Origin: Flavobacterium lacustre
Lineage (GTDB): Bacteria; Bacteroidota; Bacteroidia; Flavobacteriales; Flavobacteriaceae
Reading direction: 5' to 3'
Assembly: GCF_027474525.2 (NCBI RefSeq)
Contig: NZ_CP114882.2
Span: 682,001 to 746,000, forward strand
Length of the DNA stretch: 64,000 bases
Both the position numbers and the translations under genes were made by a program. Under the pieces are notes generated by a model, which did not search any database, was not told the DNA's origin, and worked only from the letters and a program-made list of their open reading frames with translations. The stretch's first letter is position 1. Each line of letters opens with the position of its first letter. Positions 27,037-35,729 of the stretch are shown here, piece after piece.

Positions 27037-27795
27037 ATGTTAGATATGAAAGTGAAAACAATTTTGGTGTCACAGCCCGAGCCTAAAGTGGAAAATTCTC
27101 CTTACTTTGAGTTGCAACAAAAGCATAAAGTGAAAATTGATTTCAGACCTTTTATTCATGTAGAAGGAGTTAATGCAAAAGAAATTAGACTTCAAAAAAT
27201 TGATCTTAATCATTACACAGCCATTATTTTGACTAGTAAAAATGCTGTAGATCATTTCTTTAGAGTAGCTGAAGAAATGCGTTTTAAAGTACCTGAAGGA
27301 TTAAAATATTTCTGTCAATCCGAAGCGATTGCCTTTTATCTGCAAAAATATGTAGTGTACAGAAAACGTAAAATTTACGTAGGTCCTAAAGATTTTGCTG
27401 ATTTATCTCCTCTGATAAAAAAATACAAAGACGAAAAATTCTTATTACCTGCTTCAGACCAGTTGAATGCCGATGCGCCAATAACGCTAAACGCATTAAA
27501 AGTAGATTGGACTCCAGCCGTTTTTTACAGAACAGTAATGAGTGATTTATCGGATTTAGCAGATGTTTATTATGATGTTTTGGCTTTTTTCAGTCCAACA
27601 GGAATAAAATCATTGTTTAAAAACTTCCCAGACTTCAAACAAAACGACACTCGAATTGCAGTTTTTGGAAGCACAACACAAAAAGAAGCTTTAGATCATG
27701 GCTTAAGAGTAGACATTTTAGCGCCAACACCGGCAACTCCATCTATGACAATGGCATTAGAGAAATACATTATTGAAGCGAATAAAGGAAAATAA
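27037..27795 (+). CDS. hemD: Uroporphyrinogen-III synthase
   Basis: A 252-residue two-lobed HemD that closes and rearranges hydroxymethylbilane to uroporphyrinogen III in haem synthesis. Family landmarks are IILTSKNAVDHFF, FCQSEAIAFYL, FYRTVMSD, LAFFSPTGIKSLF and IAVFGSTTQKEAL with APTPATPSM. Sequence conservation in this family is low, so the call rests on these stretches and length. The start could be the ATG at 27037 or MKVKTILVSQPEP three codons later (27046). Confidence 0.9.
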   Translation: MLDMKVKTILVSQPEPKVENSPYFELQQKHKVKIDFRPFIHVEGVNAKEIRLQKIDLNHYTAIILTSKNAVDHFFRVAEEMRFKVPEGLKYFCQSEAIAFYLQKYVVYRKRKIYVGPKDFADLSPLIKKYKDEKFLLPASDQLNADAPITLNALKVDWTPAVFYRTVMSDLSDLADVYYDVLAFFSPTGIKSLFKNFPDFKQNDTRIAVFGSTTQKEALDHGLRVDILAPTPATPSMTMALEKYIIEANKGK

Positions 27796-27823
27796 AACTA
27801 TTCCCTTTCAACATATAAAACAC

Positions 27824-27854
27824 AAAAGCCATCTGCAAAAACAGATGGCTTTTC
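27824..27854 (+). terminator. Terminator after hemD
   Basis: Perfect 12-bp stem AAAAGCCATCTG / CAGATGGCTTTT with a 6-nt loop. Confidence 0.88.
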
Positions 27855-27880
27855 TAATTAAATTTGGTCATTTGACAAAA

Positions 27881-27910
27881 AAATCCGCCTTATTTTCACA
27901 AGACGGATTT
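27881..27910 (-). terminator. Terminator of the zinc metallopeptidase gene
   Basis: AAATCCG / CGGATTT stem downstream of the leftward peptidase gene; on the minus strand the stem is followed by a run of seven T. Confidence 0.78.
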
Positions 27911-27930
27911 TATATTTTATCAAAAAAAAG

Positions 27931-28620
27931 TTAGTCTCTTCGACTGCCTCCCATATAAATCGACACATAATACAACAAGGTAGCGATAGATCCCAGAGCA
28001 GCTACCACATACGTTCTGGCGGCCCATTTCAACGAATCTTCGGCTCCGGAATATTCCGCGCGATTCAACATATTTTTAGTTTTTAGCCAAGCCAATGCGC
28101 GATTACTCGCATCATATTCTACCGGTAAAGTCACAATAGAAAACAAAGTTGTAGCTGCGAAAACAATAATTCCAATCAATAATAATTGTGGAAACGTTTT
28201 GATCATCAAGATTCCAGCCAGCAAAATCCATTGCATGTATGTAGACGCCACATTCACGATTGGCACTAACTGAGAACGCATGGTCAACCATTGATATCCC
28301 ACCGCATGTTGAACCGCATGACCACATTCGTGAGCAGCTACTGCAGCAGCAGCGGCGTTTCTTTGATTGTAAACCGCCTCACTCAAGTTAACGGTTTTAT
28401 CTACCGGATTGTAATGATCTGTTAATTGTCCCGGTGTTGAGATGACTCTCACATCCCGAATACCGTTATCAGCCAGCATTTTTTCGGCAATTTCTGCACC
28501 GGACATTCCGTTTTGTAATTGTAATTTTGAATAATGTTCAAACTTGCTTTTTAGTCTTGAACTAACTAACCAGCTTACGAGCATAATTGCTCCAGCCAAT
28601 ATCATATAACCCATTCCCAT
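27931..28620 (-). CDS. Membrane zinc metallopeptidase (Zn_peptidase_2 / YugP-like)
   Basis: A 229-residue inner-membrane protein with HEXXH as HECGH at 97-101 (AAHECGHAVQHAVGY). It has an N-terminal membrane segment (about 3-21), two central hydrophobic segments (about 122-170) and one near the C-terminus. The family is widespread and its substrate unknown. It ends RRD after a Gly-containing stretch. Transcribed leftward with its own terminator. Confidence 0.92.
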   Translation of the reverse strand: MGMGYMILAGAIMLVSWLVSSRLKSKFEHYSKLQLQNGMSGAEIAEKMLADNGIRDVRVISTPGQLTDHYNPVDKTVNLSEAVYNQRNAAAAAVAAHECGHAVQHAVGYQWLTMRSQLVPIVNVASTYMQWILLAGILMIKTFPQLLLIGIIVFAATTLFSIVTLPVEYDASNRALAWLKTKNMLNRAEYSGAEDSLKWAARTYVVAALGSIATLLYYVSIYMGGSRRD

Positions 28621-28702
28621 ATTTTATTTTTTTTATTTTAAAAGTTATAAAAGAATCATCAAAATCTGAACCAAATTTTCAGAATGTCATTTTGGCATTT
28701 TT

Positions 28703-28888
28703 TTATTTACAAATGGTTATAAACGCAATTAATTCTGAGGCTTCATAATACGTGAATGAAACATTTATTACTTCGTAGCCTTCGGCAGATTTACGGTTCA
28801 AAAACTGTGCTACTTCTTGAGCCAATTCTTCTTTCATACTCGAAAAACCAAAGCTTCTCTTCAACGTATGCACTTCATATTTTTTCAT
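28703..28888 (-). CDS. Small DUF4177-like protein
   Basis: A 61-residue soluble protein beginning MKKYEVHTLKR. The pattern of an N-terminal beta strand, a helix (KEELAQEVAQFLNRKSAEGYEVI) and two closing strands fits DUF4177-like small proteins (E-G-W/Y-E-V/L motif as EGYEVINVSF). Function unknown. It stands alone between leuS and the zinc peptidase. The coding signal is supported by the clean start and family-like layout, though the protein is short. Confidence 0.68.
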   Translation of the reverse strand: MKKYEVHTLKRSFGFSSMKEELAQEVAQFLNRKSAEGYEVINVSFTYYEASELIAFITICK

Positions 28889-28945
28889 CTTATTTTGATT
28901 TACTTATTATACGCAGAATCAAAAAAATGTTACATTTCTAGCCAT

Positions 28946-28990
28946 AAAAAAATCCAAATCCCAATAACTACATTGGAATTTGGATTTTCA
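28946..28990 (-). terminator. Terminator of leuS
   Basis: AAAATCCAAAT..CCAAT pairs with ATTGG..ATTTGGATTTT with one bulge; on the minus strand it is followed by a T-run. Confidence 0.85.
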
Positions 28991-29010
28991 TAAAAATGGT
29001 TAATTCTATA

Positions 29011-32000
29011 TTATCCCACCAAATTGATAATTTTTCCAGGAACAATAATCAACTTGTTTGGCGTTCTTCCCTCTAATTGTTTGATGGTTCTTTCGTCTTT
29101 CATTACAATTTCCTCGATTTGTTCCTTGGTTAAATCCAAAGGTAAAACCATCGTGAAACGCATTTTCCCGTTAAAAGAAACTGGATATTCTTTATCACTT
29201 TCTACCAAATGTTTTTCCTCTAAAGCCGGAAAAGCAACCGTTGCAATAGAACCGGAATTTCCTAACAACGACCATAATTCCTCGGCAATATGAGGTGCAT
29301 AAGGCGAAATTACAATTGCTAATGGTTCCAGAATCGCACGAGAATGACAGTTTTGAGTGGACAATTCATTCACACAAATCATAAACTGAGAAACTGATGT
29401 ATTGAAAGAGAAACTCTCAATATCTTCCGCTACTTTTTTGATGGTTTTGTGTAATGATTTCAGGTTGTCTTTGGTTGGTGCGTCATTGGTCACAATCAAA
29501 CCATTATCATCAAAATACAAACGACACAGTTTTTTCAAGAATCCAAAAACTCCAGAAATTCCTGCGGTGTTCCAAGGTTTCGCTTGTTCCAATGGTCCTA
29601 AGAACATTTCATACAAACGTAATGTATCCGCTCCGTATTCGTTACAAATATCATCCGGAGTTACAACATTATATTTCGATTTCGACATTTTTTCGATTTC
29701 GCGACCTACAATGTATTTTCCGTTTTCTTCAGTGATAAAAAGTGCTTTTTTGTATTCCTCTCTGGAGTTTTTAAATTTCTCAAGATCCAGTTCATCTGAA
29801 GAATTTACAATTGAAACATCTACATGTCTAGGAGAAACCTCAACCTCTAAAATATCAACATTATTCTTTTCTGGATATATTTTTTTAATAATTTGCCCCA
29901 ATTCAACTTTCAATATTTCTTTATTATTCTTGATCGAATTTGAAACAAAAATAGCAGGTAACTTTACTCCATTTTCATCGTCTGGACTAAATAAAGACCA
30001 TGAAACTTTATAAACAAACGCACTCATCCCCAAAATCATTCCCTGATTAATCAGTTTTTTGAATGGTTCTTCGGTTGGTGCAAAACCTTTATCTTTCAGG
30101 AATTTGTTCCAAAAACGAGAATACAATAAGTGTCCGGTTGCGTGTTCGCTTCCGCCAATGTATAAATCCACGCTTTCCCAATACGCCAAAGCATCTTTGC
30201 TGGCAAATTCATTCTCATTGTGCGCATCCATATAACGCATCCAATACCAAGAACTTCCCGCCCAACCTGGCATTGTGTTCAATTCTAATGGAAAAATGGT
30301 TTTATTATCGACTAAACTGGTTTCAACTACTTTATTATTTGAACTGTCCCAAGCCCAAACCAAAGCGTTTCCTAATGGTGGTTGACCATCTTCTGTTGGT
30401 AAATATTTCTCTACTTCTGGTAAAATAATTGGTAAATGTTGCGCATCAATCATTTGCGGTAAGCCATTTACATAATACACCGGAAACGGCTCTCCCCAAT
30501 AGCGTTGACGAGAGAAAACAGCATCACGCAAACGGTAATTGATTTTTCCTTTCCCTTGGTTTAATTTTTCCAATTCTTCGATAACTTTCTTGGTCGCTTC
30601 TTTGTAATTCAATCCGTTTAGGAAATCAGAATTGGCAATTTCCACATTGTCTTTCGAGCCATAAGCAGCTTCGGAAATATCGACATTGGCAAAAATATTT
30701 TTAATTTCCTGCATTCCGTTTTGCCCTTTGAAGAAATTCGCAAAAGCATAATCTCTTTCATCGCCACAAGGAACCGCCATAACCGCGCCTGTTCCGTAAC
30801 CTGCCAAAACATAATCCCCAATCCAAACCGGAATTGGTTCTTTGGTAAACGGATGTTCGGCATACGCTCCTGTGAATACTCCAGAAATGGTTTTTACATC
30901 GGCCATACGTTCTCTTTCGGAACGTTTTGCTGTTTTTTCTATGTATGCTTCAACAGCCGTTTTTTGTTCTGGAGTGGCGATTTGAGCTACCAATTCGTGT
31001 TCTGGCGCCAATGTCATGAAGGTCACTCCAAAGATGGTATCAGGTCTTGTAGTAAACACATCGATATATTGTTGCTCACTTTCGACTTTCGACTTTTGAC
31101 TTTCGACTTTAAAAGAAACCATTGCTCCAACGGATTTTCCAATCCAGTTTCTTTGGCTTTCTTTGATGCTTTCGCTCCAATCTATATCGTTTAAACCCTG
31201 CAACAAGCGTTCTGCATAAGCTGAGATTCGCATGCTCCATTGTGTCATTTTTTTACGAATAACGGTAAAACCGCCACGTTCCGAAACACCATTTACGATT
31301 TCGTCATTTGCCAAAACCGTTCCTAATCCAGGACACCAGTTCACCTCAGTCTCGGCTAAATACGTCAATCTGTATTGCAGCAAAATTTTCTCCTGCTGTT
31401 CTTTTGCGAAAGCGTTCCATTCATTTGCTGAAAAAGCGTCAATATTTTCATCGCAAACCGCATTGATATTTGCATTTCCTTCTGTTGAAAAAATGGAAAC
31501 CAAAGTCGAAATATCTTCGGCTTTATCGCTGTTTTTATTGTACCAAGAATTGAATAATTGGATAAAAATCCACTGTGTATGTTTGTAATAATCTGGATTT
31601 GAAGTGCGGACTTCTCTGCTCCAATCGAAGGAAAATCCAATTTTGTCCAATTGTTTTCGGTATCCCGCAATTTTATTTCCTTCTTTATCCGTTCCTCCGT
31701 CAATATTTACCGAAGTCGTATCCTCAGGACGTTGCCCAGTTTGAATCGCGTATTGTTCTGCCGGCAAACCAAAACTATCATAACCCATTGGATGCAAGAC
31801 ATTAAAACCTTGGTGTCTTTTGTAACGGGAATATACATCAGAGGCGATGTATCCCAGCGGATGACCTACGTGCAATCCAGCTCCAGAAGGATAAGGAAAC
31901 ATATCCAACACGTAATGCTTTGGTTTTTCTGAATTATTTTGCGCGGCAAAAGTTTGATTTTCTGCCCAATATTTCTGCCATTTGGCTTCAATTTCATTCG

Positions 32001-32013
32001 GATTATACTTCAT
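29011..32013 (-). CDS. leuS: Leucyl-tRNA synthetase
   Basis: A 1000-residue class I synthetase. HIGH is HVGH in FPYPSGAGLHVGHPLGY, the CP1 editing domain includes FTTRPDTIFGVTFM and GTGAVMAVPCGDERDYAF, and KMSKS is EKMSKSKYNVV. The protein is longer than the E. coli enzyme, partly from an insertion before KMSKS (residues about 670-760, VSPRHVDVSIVNSSDEL). A 28-bp heptamer repeat encodes KVESQKSKVES at the base of the editing domain (about 302-312). The leader is about 125 nt from a TAAATTTG element at 32141-32148 and contains AGTTGCT repeats. Confidence 0.98.
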   Translation of the reverse strand: MKYNPNEIEAKWQKYWAENQTFAAQNNSEKPKHYVLDMFPYPSGAGLHVGHPLGYIASDVYSRYKRHQGFNVLHPMGYDSFGLPAEQYAIQTGQRPEDTTSVNIDGGTDKEGNKIAGYRKQLDKIGFSFDWSREVRTSNPDYYKHTQWIFIQLFNSWYNKNSDKAEDISTLVSIFSTEGNANINAVCDENIDAFSANEWNAFAKEQQEKILLQYRLTYLAETEVNWCPGLGTVLANDEIVNGVSERGGFTVIRKKMTQWSMRISAYAERLLQGLNDIDWSESIKESQRNWIGKSVGAMVSFKVESQKSKVESEQQYIDVFTTRPDTIFGVTFMTLAPEHELVAQIATPEQKTAVEAYIEKTAKRSERERMADVKTISGVFTGAYAEHPFTKEPIPVWIGDYVLAGYGTGAVMAVPCGDERDYAFANFFKGQNGMQEIKNIFANVDISEAAYGSKDNVEIANSDFLNGLNYKEATKKVIEELEKLNQGKGKINYRLRDAVFSRQRYWGEPFPVYYVNGLPQMIDAQHLPIILPEVEKYLPTEDGQPPLGNALVWAWDSSNNKVVETSLVDNKTIFPLELNTMPGWAGSSWYWMRYMDAHNENEFASKDALAYWESVDLYIGGSEHATGHLLYSRFWNKFLKDKGFAPTEEPFKKLINQGMILGMSAFVYKVSWSLFSPDDENGVKLPAIFVSNSIKNNKEILKVELGQIIKKIYPEKNNVDILEVEVSPRHVDVSIVNSSDELDLEKFKNSREEYKKALFITEENGKYIVGREIEKMSKSKYNVVTPDDICNEYGADTLRLYEMFLGPLEQAKPWNTAGISGVFGFLKKLCRLYFDDNGLIVTNDAPTKDNLKSLHKTIKKVAEDIESFSFNTSVSQFMICVNELSTQNCHSRAILEPLAIVISPYAPHIAEELWSLLGNSGSIATVAFPALEEKHLVESDKEYPVSFNGKMRFTMVLPLDLTKEQIEEIVMKDERTIKQLEGRTPNKLIIVPGKIINLVG
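31080..31107. repeat. Four tandem 7-bp units inside leuS
   Basis: TTTCGAC, TTTCGAC, TTTTGAC, TTTCGAC in direct tandem (+ strand). In the leuS frame they encode KVESQKSKVES. The unit is not a multiple of three, so loss or gain of one unit would shift the frame. Confidence 0.9.
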
Positions 32014-32140
32014 TCCTCTTTTTTTATTGTTTTTTTAATGGAGCCATGCTGTCGCACACTCAAGTCGTATTATAAGTTTCAGAGCAACTCAGTTGCTAAG
32101 TTGCTGTATTTTATTTGCAGAAATGATTATTTCAAGGTGC

Positions 32141-32148
32141 CAAATTTA
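32141..32148 (-). promoter_or_regulatory. Candidate -7 element of leuS
   Basis: Minus-strand TAAATTTG about 128 nt upstream of the leuS start. The leader it implies contains AGCAACT/AGTTGCT repeats at 32083-32106. Confidence 0.5.
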
Positions 32149-32238
32149 CGTTTATTGTACGAAAGTTAAAACTTTGGGCGTTATTAACTTTAAATAAAGA
32201 AATTCTTTATTATTTTTACCCCATAATTACAGTAAACT

Positions 32239-33114
32239 ATGAGTTCTTCCTTCGATAAATTTCAAAAACGCAGATTAATTTCCTCTTATTTTTCGGTAGT
32301 ACTAAGTGTATTCTTGGTGTTATTTTTATTGGGAATGTTGGGCCTTTTCATTATAAATTCTAAAAAATTGGCTGACGATTTCAAAGAAAATATAGCCATG
32401 ACTGTGTTTTTCAAGAACGAAGCGAATGATACAATTCTAAAAGCCTTTGGAACCGAATTGAAAACAGCTCCTTTTGCAAAGAAATTTGTATTTGTGTCCA
32501 AAGATGATGCTGCTAAGCAACATACCGATATTATTGGAGAAGATTTTGTAACCTTTTTGGGCGAAAATCCTTTGCAAAATTCCTATGATATTCACATCAA
32601 AGCCGATTATGTTGAGAAAGACAGCGTTGCAAAAATAGAAAGTCGCTTACGCAAAAATACTATGATTTCGGACATTGTGTATGACAAACAATTAGTGAAT
32701 TTAGTAAATGACAACATCAAAAAAGTGAGCATGTGGATTTTGATTGTTAGCGGATTTTTGGCCGTAATCGCTGTTTTATTAATCAACAGTTCTTTGCGTT
32801 TGTCCATTCATTCCAACCGATTTATCATCAAAACCATGCAAATGGTGGGCGCAACGAAAGCTTTTATCAGAAAACCATTTGTAATGCGAAGCATCAAACT
32901 AGGAATGATTGGTTCCGGACTTGCTATTCTTGCCTTAATTGGCGTTTTGATTTATGTAGAAAACAGCTTTCCTAATCTTGGAATTCTCGACGACAAATTT
33001 CTAATTGCTTTAGTTTTAATAACTGTTTTCGGAATTGGAATATTAATCACTTGGTTGAGTACTTATTTCGCCACACAACGTTTCTTAAATTTAAGAACAG
33101 ACGATCTTTATTAA
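32239..33114 (+). CDS. ftsX: Cell division protein FtsX
   Basis: A 291-residue FtsX. A cytoplasmic N-terminus (MSSSFDKFQKRRLI), TM1 (about 20-43), an extracytoplasmic domain (about 45-170) and three C-terminal TMs (about 172-192, 225-248, 258-280) make up the usual four-helix permease. With the FtsE ATPase it activates cell-wall hydrolases at the septum. ftsE is not adjacent, as is common in Bacteroidota. It leads a rightward group with DUF3098, uppP and truB, which links it to envelope synthesis. Confidence 0.95.
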   Translation: MSSSFDKFQKRRLISSYFSVVLSVFLVLFLLGMLGLFIINSKKLADDFKENIAMTVFFKNEANDTILKAFGTELKTAPFAKKFVFVSKDDAAKQHTDIIGEDFVTFLGENPLQNSYDIHIKADYVEKDSVAKIESRLRKNTMISDIVYDKQLVNLVNDNIKKVSMWILIVSGFLAVIAVLLINSSLRLSIHSNRFIIKTMQMVGATKAFIRKPFVMRSIKLGMIGSGLAILALIGVLIYVENSFPNLGILDDKFLIALVLITVFGIGILITWLSTYFATQRFLNLRTDDLY

Positions 33115-33175
33115 TTGAAGATAATAAAAGCATTATCATTCAGCATTTTTAGATGCTGAACTAAATTCAGCATAA

Positions 33176-33418
33176 ATGAAAAACAACGAACAAAAACAAG
33201 AATTTCTTTTTGGAAAAATAAATTATACCATTCTGCTAATCGGAATTGGAGTAATTGCTTTAGGCTTTATTTTGATGTCGGGTGGCGGAAGTGAAGATCC
33301 AAATGTATTCAACGAAGATATTTTTAATTTCAGAAGAATTCGCTTGGCACCAACTACAGTGCTTATTGGTTTTGGAATTACGGTTTATGCCATTCTTAAA
33401 AATCCAAAAAAGGCATAA
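33176..33418 (+). CDS. DUF3098 membrane protein
   Basis: An 80-residue protein with two membrane helices (about 16-36 and 59-76) joined by a short loop with MSGGGSEDPNVFNEDIFNFRR. It matches DUF3098, regularly found between ftsX and uppP in Bacteroidota as far as I recall. Its function is unknown, but the conserved context suggests division or envelope biogenesis. Its stop codon is directly followed by the ATG of uppP. Confidence 0.9.
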   Translation: MKNNEQKQEFLFGKINYTILLIGIGVIALGFILMSGGGSEDPNVFNEDIFNFRRIRLAPTTVLIGFGITVYAILKNPKKA

Positions 33419-34228
33419 ATGAATACATTACAAGCTTTTATAATTGCCATTATCGAAGGATTAACGGAATATTTGCCCGTTTCTTCTACAGGTCACATGG
33501 TATTTGCCAGTTCTTATTTTGGGATTCAAGAAGATGATTTTGTGAAGCTTTTTCAAGTTTCAATTCAATTTGGAGCCATTTTAGCCGTAGTCGCTTTATA
33601 TTGGAAGAAATTTTTCGATTTCTCTAAATTCAATTTTTATATCAAATTAGTGTGTGCCGTAATTCCAGCTTTGGTTTTAGGAAAATTATTTGATGACAAG
33701 ATTGAAGCCGTTTTGGGAGATCCAATTCCCATTGCAATTGTTTTAATTTTAGGCGGAGTCATTCTGCTTTTTATTGACAGCCGTTTTCAAAATCCAACCG
33801 TTATTCAAGAAGAAGACATTACTATAAAGAAAGCCGTAATCATTGGTTTTTGGCAATGTTTGGCTATGATGCCGGGAACTAGTCGTTCTGCAGCTTCTAT
33901 AATTGGAGGAATGCAACAAGGTTTGACGCGTCATGCAGCTGCAGAATTTTCATTCTTTTTAGCAGTTCCAACCATGATGGCTGTAACCTGTTATTCGGTG
34001 TTTTTAAAAACCTACGAAGCCTCACAAATGAAAGGCTACGAACTCATTTTAAAATCAGACGAGAACATAAAGTTTTTCCTTATCGGAAACATTGTCGCTT
34101 TTATCGTTGCTGTTTTAGCCATTAAATTCTTTATTGAAATCATCAAAAAATACGGTTTTAAACCATGGGGTTGGTACCGAATTATCGTGGGAATCTTTTT
34201 ATTGATTTACTTTTCATACCTAAAATAA
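33419..34228 (+). CDS. uppP: Undecaprenyl-diphosphate phosphatase (BacA type)
   Basis: A 269-residue integral-membrane enzyme that recycles undecaprenyl diphosphate to the monophosphate carrier used in peptidoglycan and O-antigen synthesis. Active-site motifs are EGLTEYLPVSSTGHM at 13-27 and PGTSRSAASIIGG near 158-170. About eight hydrophobic segments. It abuts DUF3098 with no gap and precedes truB by 6 nt, which implies one transcript. Overexpression of this family is known for bacitracin tolerance. Confidence 0.97.
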   Translation: MNTLQAFIIAIIEGLTEYLPVSSTGHMVFASSYFGIQEDDFVKLFQVSIQFGAILAVVALYWKKFFDFSKFNFYIKLVCAVIPALVLGKLFDDKIEAVLGDPIPIAIVLILGGVILLFIDSRFQNPTVIQEEDITIKKAVIIGFWQCLAMMPGTSRSAASIIGGMQQGLTRHAAAEFSFFLAVPTMMAVTCYSVFLKTYEASQMKGYELILKSDENIKFFLIGNIVAFIVAVLAIKFFIEIIKKYGFKPWGWYRIIVGIFLLIYFSYLK

Positions 34229-34234
34229 TTTCCA

Positions 34235-34933
34235 TTGAAGACTGCTGAAGATTTTTTAAACGGACAAATCATTTTAATTGATAAACCTTTGCATTGGACT
34301 TCCTTTCAGGCGGTGAATAAATTAAAATGGGCTTTAATCAGCAAGCTGAACCTTCCAAAAAAATTTAAGATTGGTCACGCCGGAACATTAGATCCGCTAG
34401 CAACCGGATTACTATTAGTTTGCACCGGAAAATTTACCAAAAGAATCACCGAACTTCAAGGTCAAGCCAAAGAATATACAGGAACGTTTTACATTGGAGC
34501 CACGACGCCTTCATACGATTTAGAAACCGAAATTGACCAAACCTTTCCAACATCGCACATAGACGAAGCTTTAATTCATGAAACGGTAAAACAATTTCTG
34601 GGTGAAATAGACCAAAAACCACCTATTTTCTCGGCTATAAAAAAAGATGGCATTCGTTTATACGAGCATGCCCGCGCTGGAGAAACGGTAGAAATTGCCA
34701 CCAGAAAAACGACCATTCACGAATTTGAAATCACGAGAATTGCACTTCCTGAAATTGACTTTAGAGTCGTTTGCAGCAAAGGAACTTATATTCGTTCCCT
34801 TGCTTTTGATTTTGGAAAAGCCATGAATTCCGGTTCTCATTTAACGGTTTTACGCCGAACAAAAATTGGCGATTACGATGTAAATGACGGAATGGATGTT
34901 ATAGCATTTGAAAAATCTATTGTTCCAAACTAA
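34235..34933 (+). CDS. truB: tRNA pseudouridine(55) synthase
   Basis: A 232-residue TruB, which makes pseudouridine 55 in the T-loop of tRNA. The catalytic Asp is D53 in GHAGTLDPLATGLL; YTGTFYIGATTPSYDLETE and the later VVCSKGTYIRSLAFDFG are typical. It lacks the C-terminal PUA domain of longer TruB proteins. The start is a TTG (34235), since the next in-frame ATG would remove conserved N-terminal residues. Its 3' end overlaps the convergent thioredoxin-like gene by 17 bp. Confidence 0.95.
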   Translation: MKTAEDFLNGQIILIDKPLHWTSFQAVNKLKWALISKLNLPKKFKIGHAGTLDPLATGLLLVCTGKFTKRITELQGQAKEYTGTFYIGATTPSYDLETEIDQTFPTSHIDEALIHETVKQFLGEIDQKPPIFSAIKKDGIRLYEHARAGETVEIATRKTTIHEFEITRIALPEIDFRVVCSKGTYIRSLAFDFGKAMNSGSHLTVLRRTKIGDYDVNDGMDVIAFEKSIVPN

Positions 34934-35525
34934 GCATTATATCCAAAATTTCATTTTGAGTACTTACACCTTTATCGTGAAGATACCACAATTGTAAATC
35001 GGCTTTGGCAGTTTCATCTACAACTCCGTGCTGTTTTTTATAATTTTGTATTAATTCAACGGCGACTTTTGGTCTTGGACCCCAATCGCCTGCAATGCTT
35101 CCGGTATTTTTATTAATAACAATCAGCTTTGGAATCGCTTTGGCTTTATTTGTCAAAAAATGATTCATTAATTCCTCATTTTCATCGCGTAAAACAATTC
35201 TTAAATCTATATTTTTATTTGATTCTAAAGCCATTTTATTAAAAACAGGCAGCAACTGTGCCGCATCACCACACCAGCCTTCGGCAAGAACCAACCAAAT
35301 GTATTCGTTTTTTAAAGAATGTAATTTAGCTACATTCACTTCGGTTATTTTCATTGTTTTATCCAATCGGTGTAATCGGGTTTCATTCAATTCACTATAA
35401 TGTAATAAATCTTCAGATTGCTCATTTCCGGTTGATTTTCCTTCGAGTAACAAGTCGGAAACCAATTTTCTGTATTCAGAATACGAATGACTATTGAACA
35501 ATGCTTTGGCTACTGCAGCTTTCAT
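34917..35525 (-). CDS. Thioredoxin-fold protein lacking the second active-site Cys
   Basis: A 202-residue cytosolic protein. The thioredoxin-like core runs from about 62 to 165, with WLVLAEGWCGDAAQLLP, a cis-Pro region (AIPKLIVI) and GDWGPRP. The usual CxxC is CGDA here (Cys85 only), so it cannot act as a classical dithiol oxidoreductase. The monothiol could still act in glutathione- or bacillithiol-type exchange, or the fold may simply bind a partner. No signal peptide. Its end overlaps truB by 17 bp. Confidence 0.87.
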   Translation of the reverse strand: MKAAVAKALFNSHSYSEYRKLVSDLLLEGKSTGNEQSEDLLHYSELNETRLHRLDKTMKITEVNVAKLHSLKNEYIWLVLAEGWCGDAAQLLPVFNKMALESNKNIDLRIVLRDENEELMNHFLTNKAKAIPKLIVINKNTGSIAGDWGPRPKVAVELIQNYKKQHGVVDETAKADLQLWYLHDKGVSTQNEILDIMLSLEQ

Positions 35526-35676
35526 ATTTTTATATTTTGTTGCACAAAACTAATCCTTTAAATAAAATAATAAAGTGACATTTATTACTTTAAAAGCAAA
35601 AAAAACATAATTATTTGAATCGCTTTAAAGCTCAAAATTAAAGCAGAAATAAAGCGAAAATTATTTTTAAACACTA

Positions 35677-35707
35677 TTTCAAAAAAAACAGAATATCCCT
35701 ATATTTG
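35677..35707 (+). promoter_or_regulatory. Promoter of pyrH-frr
   Basis: TTTC at 35677-35680, 19-nt spacer, TATATTTG at 35700-35707, just 22 nt before the pyrH ATG. Confidence 0.75.
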
Positions 35708-35729
35708 CACCAAACAACTCTACACACAC

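Noticed and set aside
29024..31932. Long plus-strand frames opposite leuS
   Set aside because: They are antisense shadows of a conserved synthetase and show no family motifs or usable starts.
32014..32140. T-box-like regulation of leuS
   Set aside because: No T-box sequence or specifier loop is visible, and T-boxes are not expected in Bacteroidota.
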